Positions 7,728-16,674 of a stretch of DNA of 64,000 nt are shown here, piece after piece. Position numbers and translations under genes: made by a program. The stretch is from an uncultured Clostridia bacterium (lineage in GTDB: Bacteria; Bacillota; Clostridia; TANB77; UBA1234): assembly GCA_934149305.1 (NCBI GenBank), contig CAKPEF010000008.1, positions 4,682 through 68,681 of the forward strand, in the 5' to 3' direction. Position 1 is the first letter of the stretch. The number at the start of each line of letters is the position of its first letter. The notes under the pieces are model-generated. The model did not search any database. It was not told the DNA's origin and worked only from the letters and a program-made list of their open reading frames with translations.

Positions 7728-8421
7728 TTAATCCTCTATCTCTTTGCTTAGCTTATTTATTGCCTTTGTCTCTATTCTTGAGACGTACGAACGCGATATT
7801 CCAAGCATTTTTGCAATTTCATTTTGTGTTTTCACTTCTTTTCCGTTTAAGCCAAATCGAAGTTCTAATATTAGTTTTTCTCTATCTAGTAGAACTTCAC
7901 TTATCTTTTGATATAATTTTTTTACTTTGAATTTTAAATCTAGTGCGTCTTCGACATTCTTTTCTTTGCTTTCTATCACATCCATGAATGTTATTTCATT
8001 TCCTTCTTTATCTTGGCCGGAGTGCATCGTTTAATGATATTTCTTGTGATGTCTTTTTGCTTCCTCTAAAATACATCAAAATCTCATTTTCTATGCACCT
8101 TGCAGCATATGTAGCTAGTCTTACACCTTTACTACCTTTATAGCTATTTATAGCCTTAATAAGTCCTATTGTACCTATGGATATTATATCATCTTGTTCT
8201 ACTCCTGAATTTGCATATTTCTTTGCCACATGTGCTACTAATCTTAAGTTTCTCTCTATCAATATTTTTTTTGCATTTTCATCACCATTTTCATATAGCT
8301 CTAAATATTTTGCCTCTTCCTCTGCCGTTAGCGGTTCAGGAAATAGATTGTAACTACTCACATATCCAAGCAAAAAAACGAAGTCTTTCATTGTTTCTAA
8401 AATTGTAAACATACCAAGCAA
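7728..8421 (-). CDS. sigK: Sporulation sigma factor K, joined by a +1 shift at CGG
   Basis: The protein is encoded in two frames. The first (to the stop near 8008) has the SigK pro-region FVFLLGYVSSYNLFPEPLT, then sigma region 2 with IERNLRLVAHVAKKY and RLATYAARCIENEIL, and runs into SLNDALRPR and a stop. If one C is skipped at the CGG codon (8017-8019) it becomes SLNDALGQDKEGNEI and continues through region 4 (RFGLNG, IAKMLGISRSYVSRIETKA) to 7728. This gives about 230 residues and aligns without gaps to Bacillus SigK (HDPIGQDKEGNEI). SigK drives late mother-cell gene expression. The start is probably the TTG at 8419-8421, seven nt after GGAGG. Confidence 0.85.
8016..8022 (-). other. CGG +1 frameshift site in sigK
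   Basis: Minus-strand reading GCA CTC CGG CCA AGA TAA. Skipping the C of CGG gives CTC GGC CAA GAT AAA (L G Q D K), the conserved SigK sequence. Without the shift a stop follows three codons after CGG. Confidence 0.8.
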
Positions 8422-8515
8422 AAAAACACCTCCCATGCCTTCTTTAAATACACTAATATATATTCAAATACGGCATGTCAGGTGCTTGTAATGGTTGGGC
8501 TTTTTTATAAATAGT

Positions 8516-8555
8516 AAAATAGCTACCATTCCAAAAGAATGATAGCTATTTTTTA
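8516..8555 (-). terminator. Bidirectional hairpin terminator
   Basis: Imperfect stem AATAGCTA-C/T-CATTC with a short AAA-type loop, flanked by A- and T-rich tails. It directly follows the stop of the kinase-like gene at 8557. Confidence 0.75.
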
Positions 8556-8556
8556 A

Positions 8557-9186
8557 TTAAAATCCGAGTTCCTTCAGCTTTTTGAGTACATACTCAAAAG
8601 TTTCTTCGGTTGTCATCTGTGTCGTATCGACATAGATATTTTGAGCAGAATGGAAGTGCTCCAGCGATGGTTCCTTGTTTACCAGCTCGCGATATGCTCT
8701 TCTGGTTTCTTGCTCCTGCCTACGAATATACGATAGATATTCAAACTTGTCAGCGTCAGGATCATCCTTAATTCGTGCATAAGCTGTTTCAGCCTCTGCG
8801 ACCATGTGAATCATCACATCACATGTTGGCAGTTCATCTATGCGATTAAGGTCTGCTATGAAATCATAACCAAAGCCCTGCACTGCTCCATGAACGAAAC
8901 TATCCAAGAATCCTCGTTGCGTGATGATTACGTCAAAATCATCAGAGGTGAACCATTCCTCATACTCCTCGGCAAATAACCGGTTGTCAAGAGCAAACAA
9001 CATCCGGTCCGTATACTTGCTCGTGGACTTGTTCAGAAGCTCTTTGACAATATACCTGTCGAATGGTAATCGCGAACGTTTTACACTCTTTCCGAGCGAA
9101 GTATAGTACCGTTCAAGCGCTTCAACAAGGGTGGTTTTACCAGAGCCATCCAAACCTGTCGCAACAATCCATTTTGTATCTTTCAT
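8557..9186 (-). CDS. Thymidylate-kinase-like P-loop kinase, probably acquired
   Basis: 209 residues with the thymidylate kinase layout: ATGLDGSGKTTLVEALERYY (P-loop GxxGxGKTT), a DRMLFALDNRLFAEE helix, TQRGFLDSF, and a LID-like RIKDDPDADKFEYLSYIRRQEQETRRAY. It likely phosphorylates a nucleotide, but whether dTMP is the substrate is not shown and it may be a second, accessory kinase. It is clearly GC-richer than its neighbours and uses CGG as an ordinary arginine codon three times (8980-8982, 9004-9006, 9109-9111), unlike the conserved genes here, which points to transfer. The start at 9184-9186 follows GGAGG by 8 nt. Confidence 0.7.
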   Translation of the reverse strand: MKDTKWIVATGLDGSGKTTLVEALERYYTSLGKSVKRSRLPFDRYIVKELLNKSTSKYTDRMLFALDNRLFAEEYEEWFTSDDFDVIITQRGFLDSFVHGAVQGFGYDFIADLNRIDELPTCDVMIHMVAEAETAYARIKDDPDADKFEYLSYIRRQEQETRRAYRELVNKEPSLEHFHSAQNIYVDTTQMTTEETFEYVLKKLKELGF

Positions 9187-9258
9187 ACAAAATACCTCCA
9201 AAAATATTAAAATTTAGTACATTATTATTTTACCATAAGTTTGATATTATGTAAAGTT

Positions 9259-10143
9259 TTATTTATAATAAACAACCTTATTTTTCCATTCATCCATAAT
9301 GCTTTCTTCTATACTCATTTCGCCAAAGCCCACGCCTAAACCAACATTTGACTTAGCTTTTCCATGATAATCGCTTCCACCAGACATATATAAATTTCTA
9401 TCTTTACATAGCTCTACTAGTCTTTCACTTTGTTCTTTTGTAAACGTTGTGTAAAAACATTCTATACCATCTATCTTGTATGTTTTTAGTATATAATCTA
9501 ATATCTTTTCTGAATTTTCTCTATATTCAAATATATGTGGGATAAATACCAATCCACCACATTCTCTTATCAAATTTGCGGCTTCATCAAACTCTGGCAC
9601 AAAATCATCCATTTCAACATATAGAGGACCTTCAGGATTTGACATATACATTCTATAAAATGTTTTAGTATCATTTAAAAACTTACTTGGTATTATGCTC
9701 TCATTTTCACTAAACTTTTTGATTTCTTCTTGTATAAATTTTGATGTAAACGCTTTTCCATCATATCTTGATAAGCAGTCTTTTTCTAATTTTATTCCTA
9801 TATCAATGCATTTTTTATACAATCTTTCGCATTCTATTTTGTTTCTTTCTTCTGCTGGTATATAAAGTTTCTTTACTAGTTCATTCATCTTTTTATAGTC
9901 TATGCCATATCCTAGTATCTCTATTGGCACCTTCAAAGCCTTTGTATTTAGCTCTATTCCTGGAATTATACGCCCATTATAATAATTATTTATCTCAACA
10001 TTTTCTAATGCTTCATATACTTTTGCTGTATTATGATCTGTTATCGATATTATACTTAAATTCTTTGCCTTAGCATTTTTTAATATTTCTATTTCGGTAT
10101 CTGTACCATCTGAAAAATACGTATGCATATGTAAGTCTATCAT
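9259..10143 (-). CDS. PHP-domain phosphoesterase
   Basis: 294 residues of the PHP family, RNase AM / nucleoside 3',5'-bisphosphate phosphatase-like group. Metal ligands are visible in order: DLHMHTYFSDG, ITDHN, PGIELN, FIPHIFEYR and GGSDYHGKAK. These form the usual trinuclear metal site. An insertion of about 110 residues between GIEL and FIPH is normal for this group. It lies 14 nt downstream of ktrA and may be in the same transcript. The exact substrate is inferred. Confidence 0.85.
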   Translation of the reverse strand: MIDLHMHTYFSDGTDTEIEILKNAKAKNLSIISITDHNTAKVYEALENVEINNYYNGRIIPGIELNTKALKVPIEILGYGIDYKKMNELVKKLYIPAEERNKIECERLYKKCIDIGIKLEKDCLSRYDGKAFTSKFIQEEIKKFSENESIIPSKFLNDTKTFYRMYMSNPEGPLYVEMDDFVPEFDEAANLIRECGGLVFIPHIFEYRENSEKILDYILKTYKIDGIECFYTTFTKEQSERLVELCKDRNLYMSGGSDYHGKAKSNVGLGVGFGEMSIEESIMDEWKNKVVYYK

Positions 10144-10157
10144 TTTTTTACTCCTAT

Positions 10158-10823
10158 TTATAATATTTTACCTAGATATCCATCTGATTCTAATTCTTTA
10201 TTTGGAGATATTATCATTAGATTATCTTTTTCTTCTATAACATAGTCTGCCATTGGTATAATCACTCTACCATCTTTCTTTTCTATACATACAATAACTA
10301 TGTTGTATTTTGGTCTAATATCTAGCTTATTTAAACTTATTCCTACCCATTCTTTTGGTGTTTCAATTTCTAAAATACTGTATTCTTTTCCGAATTCTAC
10401 TCTTTCTATTATGCTTTTATGCATTATAGATTTTGCAATCCTTGTTCCTACATCTTGTTCTGGTTGAACTACTTTGTCTACACCTATCATTGTAAGAAGT
10501 CTTGTATGCATATCATCTCTTGACTTTGCAATGATGTATGGCATCTTTAATTCTTTAAGTGTAAGTGCAATCATTATACTTGCCTCTAGATTATCTCCTA
10601 TTCCTATTACTGCAGTATCAAAGTTCGAAACACCAAGTTTTTTTAAGCTTTCAATATCACCTGCATCTACTCTTGCTGCATGGGTAACATATGGTGCCAC
10701 ATCATCTACTAACTCAGGCGCTTCATCAATTGCTAATACTTCACAATCATATGCTGAAAGTGCTTTTGCTACGCTCATTCCAAACTTTCCAAGTCCTACT
10801 ATTAAAATTTGTTCTTTTCTCAT
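10158..10823 (-). CDS. ktrA: Ktr potassium channel regulatory subunit (RCK domain)
   Basis: 221 residues: an RCK_N Rossmann domain (ILIVGLGKFGMSVAKAL with the GxGxxG motif, then AIDEAPELVDD) and an RCK_C domain from about residue 140 (EYSILEIETPKEWVGISL). KtrA forms a cytoplasmic ring that binds nucleotides and gates the KtrB membrane subunit. ktrB lies upstream on the same strand, separated by a repeat element. Confidence 0.9.
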   Translation of the reverse strand: MRKEQILIVGLGKFGMSVAKALSAYDCEVLAIDEAPELVDDVAPYVTHAARVDAGDIESLKKLGVSNFDTAVIGIGDNLEASIMIALTLKELKMPYIIAKSRDDMHTRLLTMIGVDKVVQPEQDVGTRIAKSIMHKSIIERVEFGKEYSILEIETPKEWVGISLNKLDIRPKYNIVIVCIEKKDGRVIIPMADYVIEEKDNLMIISPNKELESDGYLGKIL

Positions 10824-10880
10824 GAATTATCAATTCCCTTCTTATAATCTTTTTTGGAGTATTGTGTATTTCCATATTTT

Positions 10881-11118
10881 ATTACTATTCAACCCTAATT
10901 TATAACGAATGCTGAATTATAATATTTTCATGGAGCACACTGTGCTCCGCTACATGTTTGCAACTGTTTTATATTTTTTTATAAAGTGGCTTGCCTTGTA
11001 CCTTTTTAAATTATGTTTTCATTCCTTTATGGAGTACATCTACGCTTAAGCTACGCTCTTATAAAATACAATTATACCCCATATATACTTTCATTTTCTT
11101 TGAAGACTTAAGAGTAAC
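10881..11118 (+). repeat. Dispersed repeat, family R2, long composite copy
   Basis: Starts ATTACTATTCAACCCTAA and ends GAAGACTTAAGAGTAAC, the inverted ends of family R2. It contains two core units: GGAGCACACTGTGCTCCGCTAC near 10932 and GGAGTACATCTACGCTTAAGCTAC near 11031. It takes up most of the 298-nt gap between ktrA and ktrB and ends 3 nt before the ktrB stop codon. I saw nothing else in this gap. Confidence 0.65.
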
Positions 11119-11121
11119 AAT

Positions 11122-12500
11122 TTATCCTACAATTACATCTTCTTTTGCGTAAACTATATCATCATTTTCTTTTGGTTTTCCAAGTATAAATGCAACTGCG
11201 GTCGTAATTGTTCCCACTCTTCCAATATACATTAAAAGTATGTTTACAAACAAGCCTGTATTATTCATGCGTTCTATTGTACCAGCCGAAAGTCCAACTG
11301 TAGCTATTGAAGATGATAAATCAAAAGTAGTATCTAAAACTGACACATTTTCTGTTATATTGCATGTAACAATTAAAACAGAAATGAAAGTAACTACAGT
11401 CATAAAAATAAATACTGTCATAGCTTTCTCATATGTTTCGTGCGGAATTGTTTTCTTGAATATGGTTATGTTTTTCTTTCCTTTAATCATAGCAAGCATT
11501 CCATATAATATAACTACAACCGTTACTGTTTTTATTCCGCCTGCCATGCTTCCTGGCGCTCCTCCTATAAGCATTAAAAATATCATTAAAAGTTTTGTTG
11601 CATCTCTAAGCTCTGCCATATTTACTGTCGACATGCCTGCCGTTCTTGCTGAAACTGATTGAAACGATGAAACTAAAATCTTGTCACTAAGTTCTAGATT
11701 TCCTATTGTACTGCTATTAGTATTTTCAAAACTTAAAAACAAAACCGTTCCTAATATCATTAATACTACTTGTGATATCAAAACCAATTTAGTATGTAGT
11801 GCAAGTTTTTTTATCGCTTTTGAAATACTTGTTTTGTTTTTTATTGCTTCCCCAAAACATTTAGATATATCTTCCCATACCAAAAAGCCAAGACCACCCA
11901 ATTGAATCAGTATTATAATTGTAATATTTACTACTTTATCTAATGAATATGGCTCTAAGCTATTGCCTTTTAAAATATCAAATCCAGCATTACAAAATGC
12001 TGATACCGAGTGAAATAGACCTTTAAATAAGCCATCTGCAAAAGTTGTTTCTGGTACAAATCTAGTTGCTAAAATAAGTGCTCCAAATAGTTCAAAGGTT
12101 AATGTATATTTAATTATCTTTCTAAGTAATTTAACTACGCCTGCAAAGTCGGTTTTATTAACAGATTGACTAATTAAAATTCGATTTCGTAAGCTTATCT
12201 TTTTACCGTAACCACATCATTATAAGCGCTATAACTAGCATAAGACCGAAGTCCACCTATTTGTATAAGTAGCATCATAATAATTTTTCCAAAAACAGTG
12301 AAGGTAGCCTCAACATCAACAGTAGAATGACCTGTAACACATGTACAGGATGTTGCTGTAAAAAGTGCATCTATGTATGATAATTCTCCTTTATGAGATA
12401 TAGGCAATTTTAATATTAGACTACCTATAAATATTGTTATTAAAAATCCAAGTGCAATCATCTGCATTGACGATAATTTATTCATAAATTTTGTTTTCAT
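11122..12500 (-). CDS. ktrB: Ktr/Trk potassium uptake membrane subunit, needs two +1 shifts at CGG
   Basis: No single frame encodes this protein. Frame 1 (12500 down to the CGG at 12246-12248) gives two membrane helices and the first K+ selectivity loop (TATSCTCVTGHST) and ends LIQIGGL. A +1 shift gives GLMLVIALIMMWL, then a second CGG (12206-12208) and another +1 shift give GKKISLRNRILI and the rest, including the later filter loops SAFCNAGFD, SARTAGMST and ATVGLSAG. Total about 458 residues, the usual KtrB length. Both junctions restore conserved glycines (IGGLG and GKKI). GGAGG precedes the ATG. KtrB is the ion-conducting partner of KtrA. Confidence 0.85.
12205..12211 (-). other. Second CGG +1 frameshift site in ktrB
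   Basis: Minus-strand reading ATG TGG TTA CGG TAA. Skipping the C gives TTA GGT AAA AAG ATA (L G K K I). Without the shift, the codon after CGG is the stop TAA. Confidence 0.8.
12245..12251 (-). other. First CGG +1 frameshift site in ktrB
   Basis: Minus-strand reading GGT GGA CTT CGG TCT. Skipping the C gives CTT GGT CTT ATG (L G L M). AGGTGG just upstream resembles an internal Shine-Dalgarno as in the prfB frameshift, but the other sites lack it. Confidence 0.8.
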
Positions 12501-12564
12501 TTGTATCCTCCGTTTTTCTTTTTGGTTTGTTTAATAATTATAATATTTTTTTATTTCTATTTTA

Positions 12565-12660
12565 TTGTACTGCTAGTAATTAGTTTTTATGGAGCACAAT
12601 GTGCTTAAGCTACATTTTGGGCAGCATATTTTATTTTTTAATAAATTAGTTTACGCTAAT
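12565..12660 (+). repeat. Dispersed repeat, family R1
   Basis: Core TTATGGAGCACAATGTGCTTAAGC, then TACATTTTGGGCAGCATATTTT, ending in AATAAATTAGTTTACGCTAA. The left inverted end is weak. Unlike most copies it does not touch a stop codon; rplQ ends about 350 nt to the right. Confidence 0.6.
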
Positions 12661-12960
12661 TTTTATACTTTATCTACAAGACTATTTTAAATGATAAACA
12701 ATGAAAAATAAATATATTTAATAGAATTAAATAATTTTAGTTTAAGAGATTGGTATTTCTATTTAATGTCATAGTACATTCTAAAAAGCTAGTGCAGAGC
12801 AATTTTCAGGTTGTTCCACAATAGCTATCGACAAAGAGCCAATATTTCCATGTATTACACTTAAATTCACCACATCTTTTATAAAACATACTTTTAGCTT
12901 TGAAGGCTAAATAATAACATTTAGGCAAACTTCATTTATTTGCTAAACTTCTTGATAAAG
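12661..12960. other. Intergenic region without a recognisable gene
   Basis: About 300 nt between the repeat and the rplQ terminator. The minus strand at roughly 12785-12900 has a 40-codon open stretch (including NLSVIHGNIGSLSIAIVEQ) without a start or ribosome binding site. It may be a gene remnant, but I cannot assign it. Confidence 0.4.
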
Positions 12961-12962
12961 AA

Positions 12963-13002
12963 TAAAAAAGACTTTCGTATTTTCACACGAAAGTCCATTT
13001 TC
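12963..13002 (-). terminator. Terminator of the ribosomal superoperon (after rplQ)
   Basis: Minus strand GGACTTTCGTG / TACGAAAGTC hairpin followed by TTTTTTATTC, immediately downstream of the rplQ stop. Confidence 0.9.
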
Positions 13003-13008
13003 AACAAA

Positions 13009-13533
13009 CTAAACCAATTGAAGTATAACTGCTTCTGCAGCGTCTCCTCTTCTTTGACCTAATTTTAATATTCTTGTATATCCACCTTTTTTATCTGCAT
13101 ACTTTTCTGCAATTTCTCCAAATAATTTTCCAGGTAAATCTACACTATTTCCATTTTCATCTTTAACCTTGTTAAGATTTGCAATCATTTTTCTTCTAGC
13201 TGCAAGTCTTGAAGGCATATCTTTTTTAGTCTTTTCTGTAACTTCTTCTTTAACAACTTTGTAAAATTCTTTTCCGTTTTTACTTGTTGCTTTTTCTGTT
13301 ACTTTACATCCATTAGCATCTAATTTAGCTTTAGAAACTTTAACTTCAACTTCTTCAAAGTTATCTTTTTCTTTGATTGCAAGAGAAATTAAGCTATCTA
13401 CTATACTTTTAACTTCTTTTGCCTTAGCTTCAGTTGTTTCGATTTGTCCATGCCAAATAAGACTTGTTGCCATATTCTTAAGCATAGCAACTCTATGGTC
13501 AGCAGTTCTTCCTAACTTTCTATTTTCTGCCAC
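13009..13533 (-). CDS. rplQ: 50S ribosomal protein L17, with internal extension
   Basis: Begins MAENRKLGRTADHRVAMLKN and ends GGYTRILKLGQRRGDAAEAVILQLV, both typical of L17, which binds 23S rRNA at the exit-tunnel side of the 50S subunit. At 174 residues it is longer than the usual 112-130 because of a charged insert at about 55-110 (KVTEKATSKNGKEFYKVVKE). Last gene of the superoperon, following rpoA by 28 nt. Confidence 0.95.
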   Translation of the reverse strand: MAENRKLGRTADHRVAMLKNMATSLIWHGQIETTEAKAKEVKSIVDSLISLAIKEKDNFEEVEVKVSKAKLDANGCKVTEKATSKNGKEFYKVVKEEVTEKTKKDMPSRLAARRKMIANLNKVKDENGNSVDLPGKLFGEIAEKYADKKGGYTRILKLGQRRGDAAEAVILQLV

Positions 13534-13561
13534 TTTTATTTCACCCTTCCTAAATAATTTC

Positions 13562-14509
13562 TTAATCTTCGCTAGGCATAAAATCTAACCCTAAAGAATG
13601 CAACTTGTTTGTTACCTCTTCTAATGATTTTCTACCTAGGTTTCTAACTTTCATCATATCTTCTTCTGTCTTGTTTGTTAAGTCTTCTACATTGATGATT
13701 CCAGCTCTCTTCAAACAATTATATGATCTTACAGATAAATCAAGTTCTTCGATTGTTGTTTCTAATACTTTCTCTTTCTTAGATTCTTCTTTCTCAACCA
13801 TGATTTCTGTGTTCTTTGTAGCTTCAGACAAATCTATAAACAATGCTAAATGCTCATTCATAACCTTTGCAGCTAAGCTTAAAGCTTCGTCTGGTGCAAG
13901 GCTTCCGTCTGTCCAAAGTTCTATTGTTAATTTATCATAATCTGTTATTTGACCTACTCTTGTATTCTCAACATAGAAATTTACTTTCTTTACTGGAGTA
14001 TAAATAGAATCAATAGCGATAACTCCGATAGGTTGATTTGCGTTTTTGTTCTTGCTAGATGGATTATATCCTCTACCACGATTTGCTGTTAATTCCATAT
14101 GTAATTTGCCACCCTCGGCAATTGTACAAATATGTAAATCTGGATTTAATATTTCAACATTTGCATCTCCAACGATGTCTCCTGCTGTAACTTCTCCTTC
14201 GCCATCAACATCAATTTTAAGATTTTTTTCTTCGTTATCATGAATCTTTAATCTTACGTTCTTTAAGTTTAGAATTATTTCTACAACATCTTCGACAATG
14301 CCAGGTATTGTAGTAAACTCATGTTGAACTCCGTCAACTTTGATACTTGTAATTGCAGCTCCTGGAAGTGATGAAAGCAAAATTCTACGAAGTGAATTAC
14401 CAAGTGTAATTCCGTAACCTCTCTCTAAAGGTTCACATACAAATTTTGCATACATATTATCATTGTCTAGTTTTAAACATTCGATTCTTGGCTTTTCGAA
14501 TTCTATCAT
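13562..14509 (-). CDS. rpoA: RNA polymerase alpha subunit
   Basis: 315 residues. The N-terminal dimerisation domain (ERGYGITLGNSLRRILLSSLPG) assembles beta and beta'; the linker (about 230-245) leads to the C-terminal domain (LDLSVRSYNCLKRAGI, NLGRKSLEEVTNKL) that contacts UP-element DNA and activators. Standard position between rpsD and rplQ. An AGGAGG-type site precedes the ATG. Confidence 0.98.
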   Translation of the reverse strand: MIEFEKPRIECLKLDNDNMYAKFVCEPLERGYGITLGNSLRRILLSSLPGAAITSIKVDGVQHEFTTIPGIVEDVVEIILNLKNVRLKIHDNEEKNLKIDVDGEGEVTAGDIVGDANVEILNPDLHICTIAEGGKLHMELTANRGRGYNPSSKNKNANQPIGVIAIDSIYTPVKKVNFYVENTRVGQITDYDKLTIELWTDGSLAPDEALSLAAKVMNEHLALFIDLSEATKNTEIMVEKEESKKEKVLETTIEELDLSVRSYNCLKRAGIINVEDLTNKTEEDMMKVRNLGRKSLEEVTNKLHSLGLDFMPSED

Positions 14510-14646
14510 TCTTTAACCTCCTAAATAATATAAATTTTATTACTCTTTCTTAATCTAAGCATGTCTTAAAATTAAGCATTGTCCATCGTATAAATAAACA
14601 TTTTCTAAATATAAGCCACCTATGTAATGGACAACTCAATTTATTT

Positions 14647-15270
14647 CTATTTAGAATACAATTCGACAATCAAATGCTCCTTAACTGGTAAATCGATTTC
14701 TTCTCTAGCAGGAACAGCAACGATTTTACCTGATTTGTTATCAACATCAGCTTCTAACCAACTTGGAATTGGTCTGCCGTTTTCTTCTGCTACTTGTTTG
14801 AATATAGGATCATTTTGACTTGATTCTCTAACTTTTATTACATCATTTACTTTTGTTAAGTAAGAAGGAATATTTACTTTTACTCCATTTACTTCGAAAT
14901 GACCATGTCTAACTAATTGTCTTGCTTGAGCTCTTGATGTTGCTAATCCTAATCTATATACAACATTATCTAATCTGCTTTCAAGAATTTGAAGTAATTT
15001 TAAACCTGTAACTTCTTTAGATCTTGAAGCCTCTTCAAAGTATTTTCTAAATTGAGATTCTAAAACACCATAGAATGCTTTAGCCTTTTGCTTTTCTCTT
15101 AATTGCATACCATAATCTGATTGTTTCTTTCTTTTTTGTCCATGTTGACCTGGAGCATATGCTCTTCTTGTTAAAGCGCATTTATCAGTATAACATCTTG
15201 AACCTTTAAGAAACAATTTCTCGCCTTCTCTACGGCAAACACGGCATGACTCACCTATATATCTTGCCAT
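14647..15270 (-). CDS. rpsD: 30S ribosomal protein S4 (zinc type)
   Basis: 207 residues; primary 16S rRNA binder and often an autoregulator of the alpha operon. The N-terminal CRVCRREG and later CYTDKCAL give the four-cysteine zinc form. The S4 RNA-binding domain is at about 95-155 (SRLDNVVYRLGLATSRAQARQLV, GHFEVNG). It lies in the conserved order rpsM-rpsK-rpsD-rpoA. Confidence 0.98.
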   Translation of the reverse strand: MARYIGESCRVCRREGEKLFLKGSRCYTDKCALTRRAYAPGQHGQKRKKQSDYGMQLREKQKAKAFYGVLESQFRKYFEEASRSKEVTGLKLLQILESRLDNVVYRLGLATSRAQARQLVRHGHFEVNGVKVNIPSYLTKVNDVIKVRESSQNDPIFKQVAEENGRPIPSWLEADVDNKSGKIVAVPAREEIDLPVKEHLIVELYSK

Positions 15271-15299
15271 TTATATATTCATTCCTTTCTATTTTCAAT

Positions 15300-15704
15300 T
15301 TAAACTCTTCTTCTCTTTGGAGGTCTGCATCCATTGTGAGGAATTGGAGTTACATCTTTGATCATACTGATTTCAAGACCTGCAGTTTGAAGTGCACGAA
15401 TTGCAGCTTCTCTACCAGCTCCTGGTCCTTTAACAAATACTTCTACAGATTTTAATCCGTGTTCCATAGCTGCTTTTGCTGCAGTTTCAGCTGCCATTTG
15501 AGATGCAAATGGTGTGCTCTTTCTAGAACCTTTAAATCCTAATCCTCCTGAACTTGCCCAAGATAATGTGTTACCTTGAACATCTGTAATTGTAACTATT
15601 GTATTGTTAAAACTAGAGTGAATATGAGCTTGACCTTTTTCAACGTTTTTACGCTCTTTTCTCTTTCTAGTTGTAGCTTTTTTAGCTTGTACTTTACCTG
15701 CCAC
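15300..15704 (-). CDS. rpsK: 30S ribosomal protein S11
   Basis: 134 residues. AHIHSSFNNTIVTITDVQGN and FVKGPGAGREAAIRALQ, with the C-terminal DVTPIPHNGCRPPKRRRV, are diagnostic of S11 of the 30S platform. Follows rpsM by 16 nt. Confidence 0.98.
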   Translation of the reverse strand: MAGKVQAKKATTRKRKERKNVEKGQAHIHSSFNNTIVTITDVQGNTLSWASSGGLGFKGSRKSTPFASQMAAETAAKAAMEHGLKSVEVFVKGPGAGREAAIRALQTAGLEISMIKDVTPIPHNGCRPPKRRRV

Positions 15705-15720
15705 TATAATTCACCCTCCT

Positions 15721-16089
15721 TTATTTCTTCTTATTTGCTACCATTTTTCTAGGACCTTTTCTTGTTCTTGCATTAGTTTTTGTTCTTTGTCCTCTAACTG
15801 GTAAATTCTTTTTATGTCTGATTCCTCTATAGCAGCCAATTTCCATTAATCTCTTAATGTCAAGTGCTATATCTCTTCTTAAGTCACCTTCAACTTTGTA
15901 ATTTTTATCAATGTTTTCTCTTAATTTGATAACTTCTTCTTCTGTCAAATCTTTAACTCTTGTATCTGGATTTATTCCAGTTTCAGCTAAGATTTTGTTT
16001 GATCTTGTTCTTCCTATACCATAGATATAAGTTAAGCCTATTTCAACTCTTTTTTCTCTTGGTAAGTCAACTCCTGCGATACGAGCCAT
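15721..16089 (-). CDS. rpsM: 30S ribosomal protein S13
   Basis: 122 residues. MARIAGVDLPREKRVEIGLTYIYGIG and the C-terminal RHKKNLPVRGQRTKTNARTRKG are diagnostic. S13 forms inter-subunit bridges in the 30S head and touches P-site tRNA. Confidence 0.98.
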   Translation of the reverse strand: MARIAGVDLPREKRVEIGLTYIYGIGRTRSNKILAETGINPDTRVKDLTEEEVIKLRENIDKNYKVEGDLRRDIALDIKRLMEIGCYRGIRHKKNLPVRGQRTKTNARTRKGPRKMVANKKK

Positions 16090-16263
16090 TTAAAAAATAC
16101 ACCTCCATAAAATCTTTTTGTTACTTTGTGTGTTGCTACTTAGTGACGTAAGTTGCAACTATATATAAACATTGATTTAGATCTTATTTCTAAGACAGCC
16201 GCCCAAATCAATATTTAAAGCGTTTTTTTGACATCTTTATGCCATTTTGTTGTTTATATCCTA

Positions 16264-16377
16264 TTAGCCTTGACGTTGTTTATGTTTTGGGTTTTCGCAT
16301 ATAACTCTTACAACACCTTTTCTTTTGATTACTTTGCATTTGTCGCAAATTTTCTTTGCTGATGGTCTTACTTTCAT
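16264..16377 (-). CDS. rpmJ: 50S ribosomal protein L36
   Basis: 37 residues, starting MKVRPSAKKICDKCKVIKR and ending NPKHKQRQG. The CDKC pair plus the later Cys and His form the zinc-ribbon of the C+ type of L36. GGAGGGG precedes the ATG. Standard place between infA and rpsM. Confidence 0.97.
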   Translation of the reverse strand: MKVRPSAKKICDKCKVIKRKGVVRVICENPKHKQRQG

Positions 16378-16444
16378 TTCTTCCCCTCCTTAAAATTACC
16401 AGTTTATATATAAATCTTCGCAAAAGCGAAGTGCCGCGCAAATG

Positions 16445-16663
16445 TTATTTTGCCCTCCAAGTGATACGTCCTCTGTTTAAATCGTATGGTGAAAGTTCTA
16501 ATTTAACCTTATCACCAGGTAAGATTTTAATAAAGTTCATTCTTAATTTACCAGAAATATGTGCATGTAATTTATGTCCATTTTCTAATTCAACAATGAA
16601 TTCTGCATTAGGTAATGCCTCTACGACAGTTCCCTCAACCTCAATTATATCTTCCTTTGACAT
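16445..16663 (-). CDS. infA: Translation initiation factor IF-1
   Basis: 72 residues, an S1/OB fold: MSKEDIIEVEGTVVEALPNA, FIVELENGHKLHAHISGKLR, ILPGDKVKLELSPYDLNRGR. IF-1 occupies the ribosomal A site during initiation. It follows the KOW-domain gene by 11 nt. Confidence 0.98.
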   Translation of the reverse strand: MSKEDIIEVEGTVVEALPNAEFIVELENGHKLHAHISGKLRMNFIKILPGDKVKLELSPYDLNRGRITWRAK

Positions 16664-16674
16664 ATAAGTACCTC

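Noticed and set aside
8008..8436. A skin-like prophage interruption of sigK.
   Set aside because: The two halves are adjacent with no inserted DNA and the break is not at the usual CIENEI recombination point.
12245..12260. A universal prfB-like internal Shine-Dalgarno stimulating the shifts.
   Set aside because: AGGTGG precedes only the first ktrB site; the other three sites have no such element.
12785..12900. A small gene upstream of the rplQ terminator.
   Set aside because: A 40-codon open stretch without start codon, ribosome binding site or recognised similarity; reported only as a possible remnant.
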